This document shows positions 16,121 through 25,360 of a stretch of DNA of 64,000 bases, one piece after another. This DNA is from Bifidobacterium simiarum (GTDB lineage Bacteria; Actinomycetota; Actinomycetes; Actinomycetales; Bifidobacteriaceae), in assembly GCF_002802905.1 (NCBI RefSeq), contig NZ_PEBK01000002.1, positions 62,001 through 126,000 on the forward strand, read 5' to 3'. Positions within the stretch are counted from its first letter, which is position 1; every line of letters begins with the position of its first letter. The position numbers and the translations under genes are program-made. The notes beneath the pieces were generated by a model. The model was not told the origin of the DNA and ran no database searches. It worked only from the letters and a program-made list of their open reading frames with translations.

Positions 16121-17046
16121 TACTTACCTTCCTTGGTTTTGCGCATGGCGTCGGAGATGAGGTCGAGCGCCACGAGCAGCACGACGCCGAAGAGCAGGGC
16201 GAGCAGGGACATGGCGGTGGAGATCTGGGAGTTGGACTGGCCGAGCTGGTAGAGCGCGACCTGCAGGTTCATGCGGCCGAGCAGCGAGGCGACGGTGTAT
16301 TCGCCCAGCACCACGGCGATGGAGATGAACGCGGAGGAGAGGATGGCCTGCCACAGGTTCGGGATGATGACCCGGAAGAACACATGCGGCCAGGAGGCGC
16401 CGAGCGATCGGGCGGCCTCCACGAGGGTCTTCACGTCGATGGAGTTGAGGCCCACGGCGATGGCGCGGAACGCGAACGGCATCACGAGGATCACGTAGGC
16501 GAAGCACAGCCAGATCGGGTTGGTGCTCAGCACGTCGGCGGACAGCCACCGGTAGATCGGGCCGAGGCCGACGACGAGCACGATGGCCGGGATGGTCAGC
16601 GGCAGGGTGGCGACCCATTCGATGGCCCGTTCGAGTGCCTTGGAGCGGATATGAACGATGACCATGGTCGGCACCATGAGCAGCAGCATGATCACCACGG
16701 TGACGGCGCACAGGGCGAGGGATGTGCCGAGGCCCTGCCACAGCACGGTAAGGTCGGCGCCCAGCGAGTCGCCGTTGCCGGTGAAGATGGCCTCCCACGG
16801 GGCGAGCGACCAGCGGCCGGACAGCGGGTGGCGCAGGGTGAATAGCAGCATGGACAGCAGCGGGACGAACAGGAATCCGAGCGTGATGAACAGGATCACG
16901 AACTTGATGACGCGCTGCTTGCGGATTCGGGCGGCGCGCAGCTGCGGCGGGCGGGAAGCGGGGTCCACGCCGGCCGTGGCGGCGGTGCCGGCCGCGGCGG
17001 TCTGGCTTGCGGCTTGGCTCTGGATTGCGTTGGGGTTCACTGCCAT
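16120..17046 (-). CDS. ABC transporter permease (PotC/ThiP-like half)
   Basis: Membrane subunit of 308 residues with about six helices, first at residues 49-70. The cytoplasmic EAA loop that docks on the ATPase reads VEAARSLGASWPHVFFRVIIPNL near residues 207-229, as required for an importer. N-terminal 40 residues are polar and Ala/Ser-rich. It overlaps the upstream permease gene by ten bases and the ATPase gene by one base, consistent with coupled translation. Pairs with the 17037-17948 product to form the channel. Confidence 0.92.
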   Translation of the reverse strand: MAVNPNAIQSQAASQTAAAGTAATAGVDPASRPPQLRAARIRKQRVIKFVILFITLGFLFVPLLSMLLFTLRHPLSGRWSLAPWEAIFTGNGDSLGADLTVLWQGLGTSLALCAVTVVIMLLLMVPTMVIVHIRSKALERAIEWVATLPLTIPAIVLVVGLGPIYRWLSADVLSTNPIWLCFAYVILVMPFAFRAIAVGLNSIDVKTLVEAARSLGASWPHVFFRVIIPNLWQAILSSAFISIAVVLGEYTVASLLGRMNLQVALYQLGQSNSQISTAMSLLALLFGVVLLVALDLISDAMRKTKEGK

Positions 17047-17948
17047 CGTCCGGCCCTCTTTTCCACGGCATGGCTCAGCAGCATCACGATGGCCACGACG
17101 ATGATCATGGCGAAGGCGAGCACCTGGGCGAAGCCCTGCTGGTTGGGATCCATTTCGTTGCGCATGGCGCCCTGGATCATCAGCGGCACGAGGATCGAAC
17201 GCTGGGAGAACAGGGCGGCCGCGGTGGCGTATGCGGAGAACGCGGAGGCGAACAGCAGCAGGAACGCGGAGATGAAGCGCGGGGTGAGGATCGGCAGGGC
17301 CACGCGCGTCCAGTACTGGAAGGTGTTGCCGCCGAGCGATTCGCAGGCCTCACGCCACTGCGGGCGGATCGAATCGACCGCGGGCAGGAAGATGATGATC
17401 ATCAGCGGGATCTGGAAGTAGCAGTACACGGTGATCAGACCGGGCAGGGAGCTCAGCCAGTTCGGGTTGACGATCATGCCGGTGAGCTGGCGGATTAGCA
17501 GGGTGCCCACGCCGTTGATGCCGATGGTGGCGATGAACGCGAACGCGAGCATCACGCCGCCGAACTGGGCGAGCACCGACGAGATGGCGGAGACCATGCG
17601 GCGCAGCAGGCCGTTCGGCTTGGCGCCGATGACCAGCGCGTAGGAGGCCAGTCCGCCGACGACGGCGCCGATCACCGAGGAGGCGACGGAGACGAGGATG
17701 GAGGTGACGAACGCGGCGAGCGTGTTCGCTTCGAAAAGCTTGTTGAAGTTCGACAGCGTGAATCCGCCGTCGTGGGTTTGGAATGCGCCGACGATCACGA
17801 TGATGGTCGGTGCGACGAGGAAGCATGCCGTGTAGGCGAAGAACGGGATGGTGACCGCGAACGTGCCTAGTTCCTGGCGATGCCTCGCAAGCGTGGATGA
17901 GGAGCTGCGGCCGAGCGCCGAGCCTCTCGTGGCGATTGCAGCAGTCAT
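17037..17948 (-). CDS. ABC transporter permease (PotB-like half)
   Basis: Second channel subunit, 303 residues, about six helices (first at 30-52). Its EAA loop is REACESLGGNTFQYWTRVALPILTPR, near residues 196-220. First of the two permeases after the binding-protein gene, from which it is separated by 156 bases. Overlaps the next permease by ten bases. Function follows from the operon: import of the ligand captured by the lipoprotein at 18105-19271. Confidence 0.92.
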   Translation of the reverse strand: MTAAIATRGSALGRSSSSTLARHRQELGTFAVTIPFFAYTACFLVAPTIIVIVGAFQTHDGGFTLSNFNKLFEANTLAAFVTSILVSVASSVIGAVVGGLASYALVIGAKPNGLLRRMVSAISSVLAQFGGVMLAFAFIATIGINGVGTLLIRQLTGMIVNPNWLSSLPGLITVYCYFQIPLMIIIFLPAVDSIRPQWREACESLGGNTFQYWTRVALPILTPRFISAFLLLFASAFSAYATAAALFSQRSILVPLMIQGAMRNEMDPNQQGFAQVLAFAMIIVVAIVMLLSHAVEKRAGRWQ

Positions 17949-18104
17949 GATATGCCTTCGATATGTTGCGTTATTGGGTTGGTGTCAACCGGTTGGGGTC
18001 ATACGGCACGGCCCCCGGCGAGCGCGAAAGGGTCGTGCGCCGGGAGCCGATTGAGAATCAGACCGGATCGGACCGGTATCGGATACCGGACCGGATCGGT
18101 GTCA

Positions 18105-19271
18105 TCAGTTGCCGATGGTGGAATCCCAGTTGTTCTGGAGCCACTCGGTGATGCGGGTGGAGTCGTCGTTGGTGTAGGTGACCGGGGTGCCTTCGATGGT
18201 GACGGCGCTCTTGAGGGTGTCCTTGTCGACGGTGCCGTCCTTCTTCATGGAGTCGAGCAGCACGGGGTTGGCGCCGCCCTTGAACCACAGGTTCTGGGCG
18301 TCGGCGGTGTACAGGTACTCCTCCCACAGGCGGGCGGCGGCCGGGTGCGGGGCGTCCACGTTGATGGCCTGGTTGTAGTAGCTCACGACCTGGGCCTTCG
18401 GGAAGGTCTTGTACTCCCAGTTCACGCCCTTGGCCTTGAGGCTCTTCTGGTAGGAGGCCTGGTTGTAGGTCCAGTCCATGACCACGCCGGTCTGGCCGGA
18501 GTCGATGGTGCCGTCGGTCACGTCGACGGTGGTGAGGTTGCCGGCGTCCTTGAGCTTCTTGAAGAAGTCGAGGCCGGGCTGCAGCTTGTTGATGTCGCCG
18601 CCGGCGAGCTGGTTGATCATCAGGTAGCCGTTGAATGCGGCGCCGGCCTCGGCGGGCTTGCCGTTGAGGGCGACGGTACCTGCGAACTTCGGGTCAAGCA
18701 GATCGTTGATGGAGTTGATGTCGCCGTACTTGTCCTTGTTCCAGCCGATCGACATGATGCCGGTGTAGTCGGCGTAGTACTTGCCGTCCTTGTCCTTCAC
18801 GGAATCCGGGATCTTGTCCCAGGCCTGCACCTTGTAGGGGGCGAAGTTGGCGGTGGAGGTGGAGGCCACGGCCTGGCCGAGGTCGAACACGTCGGGGGCG
18901 GCGTCGGTGCCCTTGTTGGTCTTGGCGGCGTCGAGCTCCTCCTTGGAGGAGGCGTTCGGGTTGAGCTCGGTGATCTTGATCTCCGGGTACTTCTTCTTGA
19001 AGCCGTCGATCACCTCACCGTAGTTGGACCAGTCATGGGGCAGGGCGATGACGTTCAGCGCGTCCTCTTCCTTGGCGGCCTTCTCCAGGTCGGCCAGGGT
19101 GCCGAAGTCGGCGAGGGAGGTGGCCTTGGCGGACTTTTCGTTAACGGTCACGGCCTTGCCGCTGGAGGAGGAGGTGCTGCTCGAGTCGCTCGAGCCGGAA
19201 CCGCAGGCGGCCATCGAGGCCACGGTGATCAGCGCGACGGCGGCCGCCGCGATCTTACGCATGTGCTTCAC
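18105..19271 (-). CDS. ABC transporter solute-binding lipoprotein (PotD/iron type)
   Basis: Extracellular substrate-binding protein, 388 residues. It has a lipoprotein signal: basic start VKHMRK, hydrophobic AAAAVALITVA and lipobox SMAAC, with cysteine about residue 20, then a Ser/Gly-rich linker. The mature part has the alpha/beta pattern of class II polyamine, iron or phosphonate binders (ALPHDWSNYGEVIDGFKKKYPEI; YYADYTGIMSIGWNKDKYG). The start is a GTG at 19271 with AAGGAAA eight bases upstream; the ATG nine bases later is too close to that site. Open frame upstream of the GTG is not protein-like. First gene of the importer operon; its leader contains the inverted repeat listed separately. 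Ligand not determined. Confidence 0.9.
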   Translation of the reverse strand: MKHMRKIAAAAVALITVASMAACGSGSSDSSSTSSSSGKAVTVNEKSAKATSLADFGTLADLEKAAKEEDALNVIALPHDWSNYGEVIDGFKKKYPEIKITELNPNASSKEELDAAKTNKGTDAAPDVFDLGQAVASTSTANFAPYKVQAWDKIPDSVKDKDGKYYADYTGIMSIGWNKDKYGDINSINDLLDPKFAGTVALNGKPAEAGAAFNGYLMINQLAGGDINKLQPGLDFFKKLKDAGNLTTVDVTDGTIDSGQTGVVMDWTYNQASYQKSLKAKGVNWEYKTFPKAQVVSYYNQAINVDAPHPAAARLWEEYLYTADAQNLWFKGGANPVLLDSMKKDGTVDKDTLKSAVTIEGTPVTYTNDDSTRITEWLQNNWDSTIGN

Positions 19272-19292
19272 GGGGGATTTCCTTTCACATAG

Positions 19293-19388
19293 CACTGCGT
19301 CCGGCCGCTGGTGGGCGATTCGTCCATACTTGGGGGTTGGGTTCGAAACGCCGTCGTTCGTTCGGTTGGTCATAGGCCAGACGCAGTG
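19293..19388 (-). promoter_or_regulatory. Structured leader upstream of the solute-binding protein
   Basis: Arms CACTGCGTCCGGCC (19293-19306) and GGCCAGACGCAGTG (19375-19388) pair with one mismatch around a 68-base loop, ending about eight bases upstream of the ribosome site. A second hairpin, GATCGGAG...CTCCGATC (19396-19425), lies just upstream on the transcript. This is the layout of a leader that could hide or expose the ribosome site. It matches no riboswitch class that I recognise. Confidence 0.45.
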
Positions 19389-19604
19389 ACATCTCTCGGA
19401 TCGGAGGCCGATCGTCGGCTCCGATCTCCAAGGGAGAAGATATGCCCGCGAATTGAATCGGGAATGGAAACAACATGAACTACGGTGGCCGATGTAGGTC
19501 ACGTAGCTGAACGATCGATGAATTCGCGCTACGTTCGCCGTAGCGGTGAGCGGATCAGTTTCCGGATATACCAGTGGTAAGGGAAATGCGGCCGGCGACG
19601 GTTC

Positions 19605-19708
19605 AACCACCCTCAGACCGCCTACGGCGGCCAGCTCCCGCCAGCGGGAGCATGGAAAAACCTTGCCGTAAGTGAGATTAGCCGCCTTAGCTCCCGCCAG
19701 CGGGAGCA
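19605..19708. repeat. REP-like elements, family C (one full, one partial)
   Basis: AACCACCCTCAGACCGCC, a GC hairpin, then CAGCTCCCGCCAGCGGGAGC (19605-19650), and a second partial CTCCCGCCAGCGGGAG at 19691-19706. Part of the 640-base gene-free stretch 19272-19911. Confidence 0.75.
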
Positions 19709-19822
19709 TGGGAGCACCTCGCCCACCGCGGATCCACCGGCCTCACCAGCCCTCCCGCCGGCGTGAGCAAGGGACACTCCGACTATCATTGATCTGGCTG
19801 TGTTCCTTCTTGACCTAGCTGT

Positions 19823-19872
19823 CGCTCCCGCCGGCGGGAGCTGTCAGGCGGAAGCCTGACTGAGGGTGGTCA
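19823..19872. repeat. REP-like double hairpin, family C
   Basis: CGCTCCCGCCGGCGGGAG, then CTGTCAGGCGGAAGCCTGAC and TGAGGGTGGT. Opposite orientation to the copy at 19605; lies just past the amrS stop. Confidence 0.8.
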
Positions 19873-19911
19873 AGCCACTCAGTCCGTCATCCCGGTCCAT
19901 ATCTCGATCCG

Positions 19912-21000
19912 TCACCAGCGGCCGGCGATGGGCGTGCCGCAGTCCGGGCAGACGCTGCGCGCGCCGGGCAGGCGCTTCACCCGGTCGGCGAGGATCCGGT
20001 ACCAGTCCCGCTCCACCAGCGCGGCCCGGCAGTCGGGGTTCGGACAATACGTGGTGTCGCCCTCGCGATCATGCACGTTGCCGGTGTACACATAATGCAG
20101 CCCCTCCCCCAGCGCGATGCCGCGGGCACGGGTCAGGGTCTCCGGCGGCGTGGGCGGCACGTCCATCATCCGGTAGCTGGGGTGGAACGCGCTGAAATGC
20201 AGGGGCACGTCGGGGCCGCAGTGCTCGCGGATCCACGCGCATTCGGCGTGCAGCTGCGCATCGTCGTCGTTGAGCCCCGGAATCAGCAGCGTGGTCAGCT
20301 CCACCCACACATGCTCGCCGGCCGGGTTGCGCGCCTCGTTCACCGCGAACTCGATGGTGTCGAGCACGTCGGCCAGATGCGTGCCGGTCACCTTCCAATA
20401 GAACTCCTCGGTGAAGCCCTTGAGATCGATGTTCGCCGCGTCCATCGCATCGTAGAAATCCGGACGGGCCTCGGCGCTCATGTATCCGGCGGTGACGGCG
20501 ATCGGCCGGATACCGAGCGCCCGGCACGCCTCGGCGGTGTCGATGGCGTACTCGGCGAACACGATCGGATCGTTGTAGGTGAACGCCACCGATCCCACGT
20601 CATGGTCCCTCGCCACTTCGGCGATCCGTTCGGGAGACGCCGACACGCCCAGCCGGTCGAAACTGCGGGCCCGCGAAATATCCCAGTTCTGGCAGAACCG
20701 GCATCCGGAATTGCAGCCGGCCGTCCCGAAGCTCAGCACCGCGGAGCCGGGGTGGAAATGGTTGAGCGGCTTCTTCTCCACCGGGTCGATCGCGAAACCG
20801 GAGCTGCGGCCGTACGTGTCGGAGACGATACGGCCGTCATGGTTGCTGCGCACGAAGCAGAAGCCACGCTGGCCCGGGCGCAGCACGCATCGGCGCGGGC
20901 ACAGTTCGCAGCGGGCACGGCCATCCGGCAGTCGCGTCTGCCATCGGCCCTCAACCAAGCGGGATTCGGTCAGGCGGGATTCGGCCGGCTCCCCGCTCAT
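19912..21000 (-). CDS. amrS: AmmeMemoRadiSam system radical SAM enzyme
   Basis: Radical S-adenosylmethionine protein of 362 residues. The iron-sulphur motif CNSGCRFC (Cys 96, 100, 103) is the CxxxCxxC that binds the SAM cluster. It also has a four-cysteine N-terminal motif (Cys 31, 34, 38, 48: CELCPRRCVL...GFC) and a C-terminal zinc-ribbon-like pair CPNPDC...CPDC. Typical family blocks follow: RSSGFAIDPVEKKPLNHFHPG and NIDLKGFTEEFYWKVTG. Its ATG overlaps the TGA of the Memo-AMMECR1 gene by four bases (ATGA), so the two are made together. The reaction catalysed by this widely conserved set is not established, to my knowledge. Confidence 0.94.
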   Translation of the reverse strand: MSGEPAESRLTESRLVEGRWQTRLPDGRARCELCPRRCVLRPGQRGFCFVRSNHDGRIVSDTYGRSSGFAIDPVEKKPLNHFHPGSAVLSFGTAGCNSGCRFCQNWDISRARSFDRLGVSASPERIAEVARDHDVGSVAFTYNDPIVFAEYAIDTAEACRALGIRPIAVTAGYMSAEARPDFYDAMDAANIDLKGFTEEFYWKVTGTHLADVLDTIEFAVNEARNPAGEHVWVELTTLLIPGLNDDDAQLHAECAWIREHCGPDVPLHFSAFHPSYRMMDVPPTPPETLTRARGIALGEGLHYVYTGNVHDREGDTTYCPNPDCRAALVERDWYRILADRVKRLPGARSVCPDCGTPIAGRW

Positions 21001-22733
21001 GACCGTCCGCCCGTCTCACGCTCCGGCCTGGGCGTCCGCGACGTCTGCGGCGTCTCCCCCGGCGATTCCTGATACGCGGTCACCGTGTACCGGCTGCACG
21101 AGATCTCCCCGTCGTTCCACCCATATCCGGCCGGCAACCCGGCCTTGGCGAGCAGATGACCGACGAAATCGGACGGATCGGGCAGCTCATCCCACACCTG
21201 CGGCAGGAACGTGGCCCGGTGACGGAATCCGTCGCTGATGATCAGCCCGTCCCTGCCCGGCCGCAGCGTCCGTTCCAGTTCGGCGCGGCTGCGCACGGCC
21301 ATCGGCTCCGGCTCGGACAGCACGGAGACCTCCACGTCCAGCAGCGGGTACTCCATCGCGGTCACCGGCATGAAGCGCGGGTCGCGCATGGCCGCATCCG
21401 CCGCATGCTCGGCCACGTCCCGGCCCAACGACTGGTGCGCCTGCAGGGTGCCGATGCAGCCGCGCAGCCGACCATGCTCGGTCAGGGTGACGAAGCTGGC
21501 GGCCGGCTCGTCCAGCCACGGGTGGTCGGCCACGGCGGCGGCAAGCGCGTCGCGGGCCGAGGCGTCGCCATTCAGGCCGAGCCGTTCGCGGATCGCCGCG
21601 CGGGCAAGACCGATCAGCACCGGGCCGCGGTCATCGGGATCCGGATCCGGGGAGCGTCCGGAGGTGTTGGCGTCGTCGGTTGTGTCGCTGTCGGCTGTGT
21701 CGTCGCCGGCTGTGTCACCGTCAGCGTCATTATCGTCAGCGGCGGCGTCGCTCGGGCCGGACGCCTGCCAGACGGCGAACGAAGCGTACCCGACCACGGA
21801 ATCGTCGGGTCGGGCCATCGGCGGGCGCTCGTCGTCGGCAAGCGTGACCACGCCGTCATCGCCGGACGTGCTGCATCCGAGGAACCGCAGGTCAAGCGCG
21901 CCGGCACGTTCACGGCAGACGTCGAGCAGGCCGTTGACCGGATAGGCGCCGCACGCACGGTTGGGGTGGATCGGCAGGTCAAGTCCGGCGATGCGGCCGA
22001 TGGTCTCGTCGTCGAGCATGCGGGCGTAGCCGTTGGGATGGTAGTGGGACAGGTCGGAGCTGATGACGATCACCGTCTCCGAGCCTCCCCACAGGGCCCG
22101 CAGCACGTCGCCCACCTCGCACGGGGTGGCGTCGCCGGCGTTGAGCGGGATGATCTCGAGACCGTCGCCGAGCACGGTCTGGAGGAACGGGATCTGCACC
22201 TCCACGGCGTGCTCGCGGACATGGGTGGGGTCGTTGAGCAGAAGCGCCGGGGCGGGGGCGGAGGATGAGGCGCGGGTGTTATTCGGCAGGTTGAGAAATG
22301 CCTGTAGGCCGGCATCGACAGCGGATCCAGCACCGGCGGCACCGGCGGCGTATCCGAAGGCCTTCGCCTCTCCCGCCACGTCGATGGGCACGACGCCCAA
22401 CGGGGTTTCGAATGCCGTGGCCCGGCACATCGCCACGCCTCGGACGGCCACGCGATGGGTCGGTCCGACGATCACCGCACGCCGGATCGTGCCGCGCCCC
22501 CGTTCCAGCAGCGCGTAGGCGAGCGCGGCCGTGGTGCCGGAGTAGACGTAGCCGGCATGGGGCACGATCACCGCCTTGGGAGCGCCTTCGGGAAGATGCG
22601 AGAGGGCGCCGGAAGCGAGCAGGCTGCGGGCGTAGTCGAGCTGTCGGGCGATCATGGCCCGCAGCGCGCGCGAATCGTCGGGATAGAAGGTGCCGGCCAC
22701 CGCAGCCGGACGAATGCGATCAGTGAACGTCAT
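20997..22733 (-). CDS. AmmeMemoRadiSam fusion protein: Memo (AmrB) + AMMECR1 (AmrA)
   Basis: Two-domain protein of 578 residues. The Memo domain (about 5-326) keeps its metal-site motifs VPHAGYVYSG, GPTHR, SSDLSHYH and GCSTSGD. The AMMECR1 domain (about 370-555) carries the hallmark RGCIGT (424-429). Between them is a 43-residue acidic linker of repeated Asp, Thr, Ala and Gly (327-369), encoded by a repetitive GTCGTCGGC-like DNA stretch. The ATG at 22733 is preferred; a GTG nine bases earlier is possible but is adjacent to the only GAGG. First gene of a two-gene operon with amrS. In many genomes the two domains are separate genes; the fusion shows that they act together. Confidence 0.93.
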   Translation of the reverse strand: MTFTDRIRPAAVAGTFYPDDSRALRAMIARQLDYARSLLASGALSHLPEGAPKAVIVPHAGYVYSGTTAALAYALLERGRGTIRRAVIVGPTHRVAVRGVAMCRATAFETPLGVVPIDVAGEAKAFGYAAGAAGAGSAVDAGLQAFLNLPNNTRASSSAPAPALLLNDPTHVREHAVEVQIPFLQTVLGDGLEIIPLNAGDATPCEVGDVLRALWGGSETVIVISSDLSHYHPNGYARMLDDETIGRIAGLDLPIHPNRACGAYPVNGLLDVCRERAGALDLRFLGCSTSGDDGVVTLADDERPPMARPDDSVVGYASFAVWQASGPSDAAADDNDADGDTAGDDTADSDTTDDANTSGRSPDPDPDDRGPVLIGLARAAIRERLGLNGDASARDALAAAVADHPWLDEPAASFVTLTEHGRLRGCIGTLQAHQSLGRDVAEHAADAAMRDPRFMPVTAMEYPLLDVEVSVLSEPEPMAVRSRAELERTLRPGRDGLIISDGFRHRATFLPQVWDELPDPSDFVGHLLAKAGLPAGYGWNDGEISCSRYTVTAYQESPGETPQTSRTPRPERETGGRS

Positions 22734-22792
22734 CGAAATCACCGCCTCACCACCCCATCGTAGTCAGGAAGCGCCGTGATATTCACGAAATG

Positions 22793-22900
22793 CCGAGTTG
22801 TGAGGCTTCGATTCCCGATCGGCATGAACGCCGCATTGAAAACAAGCCGATTCGGAAGCCCTACATGGGCGTTTTCCTGAATCGAAGCCTCACAACTCGG
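22793..22900. repeat. Long perfect inverted repeat between ddl and the amr operon
   Basis: Arms of 22 bases (22793-22814 and 22879-22900), with core GAGTTGTGAGGCTTCGATTC, enclose a 64-base loop that itself contains complementary stretches (GAAAAC/GTTTTC, GCCGAT/ATCGGC). There is no T-run on the minus strand after the structure. The outer sequence CCTCACAACTC is shared with the element at 40902-40966. Confidence 0.8.
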
Positions 22901-22906
22901 GTTTTG

Positions 22907-24043
22907 CTATCGCAGGATGCCTTCGATCAGGTCGGTGATCAGGTCGGTGTAGGGCAGGCCGGTGGCGTCCCAGGCCTTGGGGTACATGGAGATGGAGGTG
23001 AAGCCGGGCATGGTGTTGATCTCGTTGATCATGATCTCGCCGTCCGGCGTGACGAACGTGTCCACGCGGCTCAGGCCGGCGCCGTCCACCGCGGTGAAGC
23101 CCTTCGCCGCGATCTCGCGCACCCGCTCAAGCGTCTCCTTGGGCAGGTTGGCGGGCACCTCCACATGGGAGGCCTGCGCGTCGGTGTACTTGCTGTCGAA
23201 GTCGTAGAACTGGTCGTCGCCCTCGTTGCGACGGTCGAGCACGATCTCGCCGGGCCAGCTCACGCGCGGCTTGTCGCCGGGCTTGGCGGCCAGCACCGCG
23301 CATTCGATCTCGCGGCCCTCGATGCCCTGCTCGATCAGCACGCGCCAGTCGTGCTTCGAAGCCTCGTACACGGCGGCGGCCAGTTCGGCGGCGTCGCCCT
23401 CATGCTCCACCTTGGTCACGCCGAAGCTGGAGCCGGCGCGGGAGGGCTTGACGAACAGCGGGTACTTCAGGCTCGCGGCCTGCACCTGCGCGAGGATGTC
23501 GGCGCCGTTGGAGGCGAACTCGGTGGCGGCGTCGAACTCGCGGGCGTCCAGCGTGATGCCGGGGGCCACGGGGATGCCGGCGGCGGCCAGCAGCACCTTG
23601 GTGTAATGCTTGTCCATGCAGGCGGCCGAGGCGAGCACGCCGCAGCCGACGTACGGCACGTCCATCATCTCGAGCAGGCCCTGCACGGTGCCGTCCTCAC
23701 CGTAGGGGCCGTGCAGCACGGGGAACACGGCGTCCACATGGCCGAGCGATTCGAGCTCGTTGCCGTTCTGCGCGAAGAACCCATCCTGACCGAGGGCGAC
23801 GTCGAGCACGACCATCTTCGAACCTTCGGTGATGGTGACCTCGGGCATCACGCCGTTGTCGAGGCTCCAGCCGCGCGGGTCCTCACCGTTCACGATCCAC
23901 TTGCCGTCCTTGGTGATGCCCACGGGAATCGGCTCGAAGCGGTCGGTGTCGATGGCGTTGAGCACGCTGGCCGCCGAAATGCAGGAGATCGGATGCTCGT
24001 CGGCCCGGCCGCCATACAACACCACGATGCGCTTCTTACTCAT
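22907..24043 (-). CDS. ddl: D-alanine--D-alanine ligase
   Basis: ATP-grasp enzyme joining two D-alanines for the peptidoglycan precursor; 378 residues, normal length. Conserved blocks: VLYGGRADEHPISCISAASV (N-terminal domain), PVLHGPYGEDGTVQG, KPSRAGSSFGVTKV (ATP-binding lysine region), EGREIECAVL and the Mg-binding MINEINTMPGFTSISMYP at the C-terminus. ATG at 24043 with GGAGG nine bases upstream. Single gene; the repeat at 22793-22900 begins seven bases after its stop. The usual HGxxGEDG motif reads HGPYGEDG. Confidence 0.95.
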   Translation of the reverse strand: MSKKRIVVLYGGRADEHPISCISAASVLNAIDTDRFEPIPVGITKDGKWIVNGEDPRGWSLDNGVMPEVTITEGSKMVVLDVALGQDGFFAQNGNELESLGHVDAVFPVLHGPYGEDGTVQGLLEMMDVPYVGCGVLASAACMDKHYTKVLLAAAGIPVAPGITLDAREFDAATEFASNGADILAQVQAASLKYPLFVKPSRAGSSFGVTKVEHEGDAAELAAAVYEASKHDWRVLIEQGIEGREIECAVLAAKPGDKPRVSWPGEIVLDRRNEGDDQFYDFDSKYTDAQASHVEVPANLPKETLERVREIAAKGFTAVDGAGLSRVDTFVTPDGEIMINEINTMPGFTSISMYPKAWDATGLPYTDLITDLIEGILR

Positions 24044-24243
24044 AATCCAAATCCTCCGGTCCATGCAACGGCCGTCGTTCGCGACGTCGCCGCTCACGAA
24101 TGTTCATCAATATCGATAGCAAGACTACCCCGCCGCGACTGCCGACGGAACGGGAGTCCGAAGTCTGCGACCAAACCGCTCACAATATGGGCGCGATACG
24201 GGCGCGCAGGAGCAGAATGGGGACGTTGGGGCGCGCGGTGCGG

Positions 24244-24291
24244 GGCTTCCCCTCGAGGGGAAGCTGGCAGCCGCAGGCTGACTGATGAGGT
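24244..24291. repeat. REP-like double hairpin, family B
   Basis: GGCTTCCCCTCGAGGGGAAG palindrome, a GCAGCCGCAGGCTG hairpin, then ACTGATGAGGT. Apart from this copy nothing is recognised in the 318-base gap 24044-24361. Confidence 0.8.
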
Positions 24292-24361
24292 GTCCCGAAC
24301 AACCGCTCCCGCCGGCGAAAGCGGAGGCAGGAGGCAGGAGCGATTACTCGATCACGTCGTC

Positions 24362-25360
24362 CTACTCATTGGTGATTTCGGTGCCGAACAGCTCAGAAAG
24401 CATCTGCTCGCAGGAGATGCCGTCGCTGAGCACATGGCTCATGGCCGCGGCCAGCGGGGTCGGCACGCCGAGCTTGTCGCCCAGCGCGACCACGGTGGCG
24501 GTGGTGGGCACACCCTCGGCCACGCCGTCGCTGGCCTTGGTGGCCTCCTCCACGCTCATGCCCTTGCCGAGGTTCGAACCGAACGTGTAGTTGCGCGACA
24601 GCGGCGAGCCGCAGGTGGCGATCAGATCGCCCACGCCGGCCAGACCGGAGAAGGTCTTCGGGTCGGCGCCGCACGCCTTGCCCAGCGACGTGAGCTCGGC
24701 CAGACCGCGCGTTTCGATCATGGCGGCGGTGTTCTCGCCGTAGCCGGCGCCACGGGCCATGCCCACGGCCAGCGCCACCACGTTCTTCAGCGAACCGCAC
24801 AGTTCGAGGCCGATCACGTCGGTGGAGGTGAAGGGATGGAAGTAATGCGTCGAGCAGGCGTTGGCCACCTTCGCCGCGGCATACGGGTTCACGGAGGCCA
24901 CGACGGTGGCGCTGGGCTCGCGGGCGGCGATCTCCTTGCTCAGGTTCGGGCCGGAAACGGCGACGAACCGGTTTTCGGGAAGGTCCAGCGCCTCGCGCAC
25001 GACCTCGTCCATGCGCTTGCCGGTACCACGTTCGATGCCCTTCATCAGCGATACGACCAGCGCATGTTCGGGGATCAGACCGCGGAACTCCTCGAGTGCC
25101 ACGCGGGCGAACTGGGCGGCGATCGCCACGACCACGATCTCGGCGTCGGCCACGGCCTCGGCGCGATCGCCGGTGGAGGTCATGGTGTCGGGCAGTCGAT
25201 CGACGCTGGGCAGACGATACGAGTTGCGGTGGTTGTCGCGGATATCGGCCACGATCTCGGGTTCGATGGCCCACATCGTCACATCGTTGCCGGCGTCGGC
25301 GCAGACCCGTCCGAATGTGGTGCCCCAGGCTCCGGAACCCAAAACCGTTACATTGACCAT
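24362..25360 (-). CDS. gpsA: Glycerol-3-phosphate dehydrogenase [NAD(P)+]
   Basis: Makes sn-glycerol 3-phosphate from dihydroxyacetone phosphate for phospholipid synthesis; 332 residues. N-terminal Rossmann motif VTVLGSGAWGTTFG. Catalytic segment LKNVVALAVGMARGAGYGENTAA with the conserved lysine, then GDLIATCGSPLSRNYTFG (GxGDLxxTCxSxxSRN signature). ATG at 25360; AAGGAG lies eleven bases upstream, and a GTG twelve bases earlier is too close to that site. Lies alone between ddl and the tRNA-Lys operon. Confidence 0.95.
   Translation of the reverse strand: MVNVTVLGSGAWGTTFGRVCADAGNDVTMWAIEPEIVADIRDNHRNSYRLPSVDRLPDTMTSTGDRAEAVADAEIVVVAIAAQFARVALEEFRGLIPEHALVVSLMKGIERGTGKRMDEVVREALDLPENRFVAVSGPNLSKEIAAREPSATVVASVNPYAAAKVANACSTHYFHPFTSTDVIGLELCGSLKNVVALAVGMARGAGYGENTAAMIETRGLAELTSLGKACGADPKTFSGLAGVGDLIATCGSPLSRNYTFGSNLGKGMSVEEATKASDGVAEGVPTTATVVALGDKLGVPTPLAAAMSHVLSDGISCEQMLSELFGTEITNE

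Noticed and set aside
18105-19709. Longer solute-binding protein starting at 19709
   Set aside because: The extension has no ribosome site and hides the lipoprotein signal that begins at the GTG at 19271.
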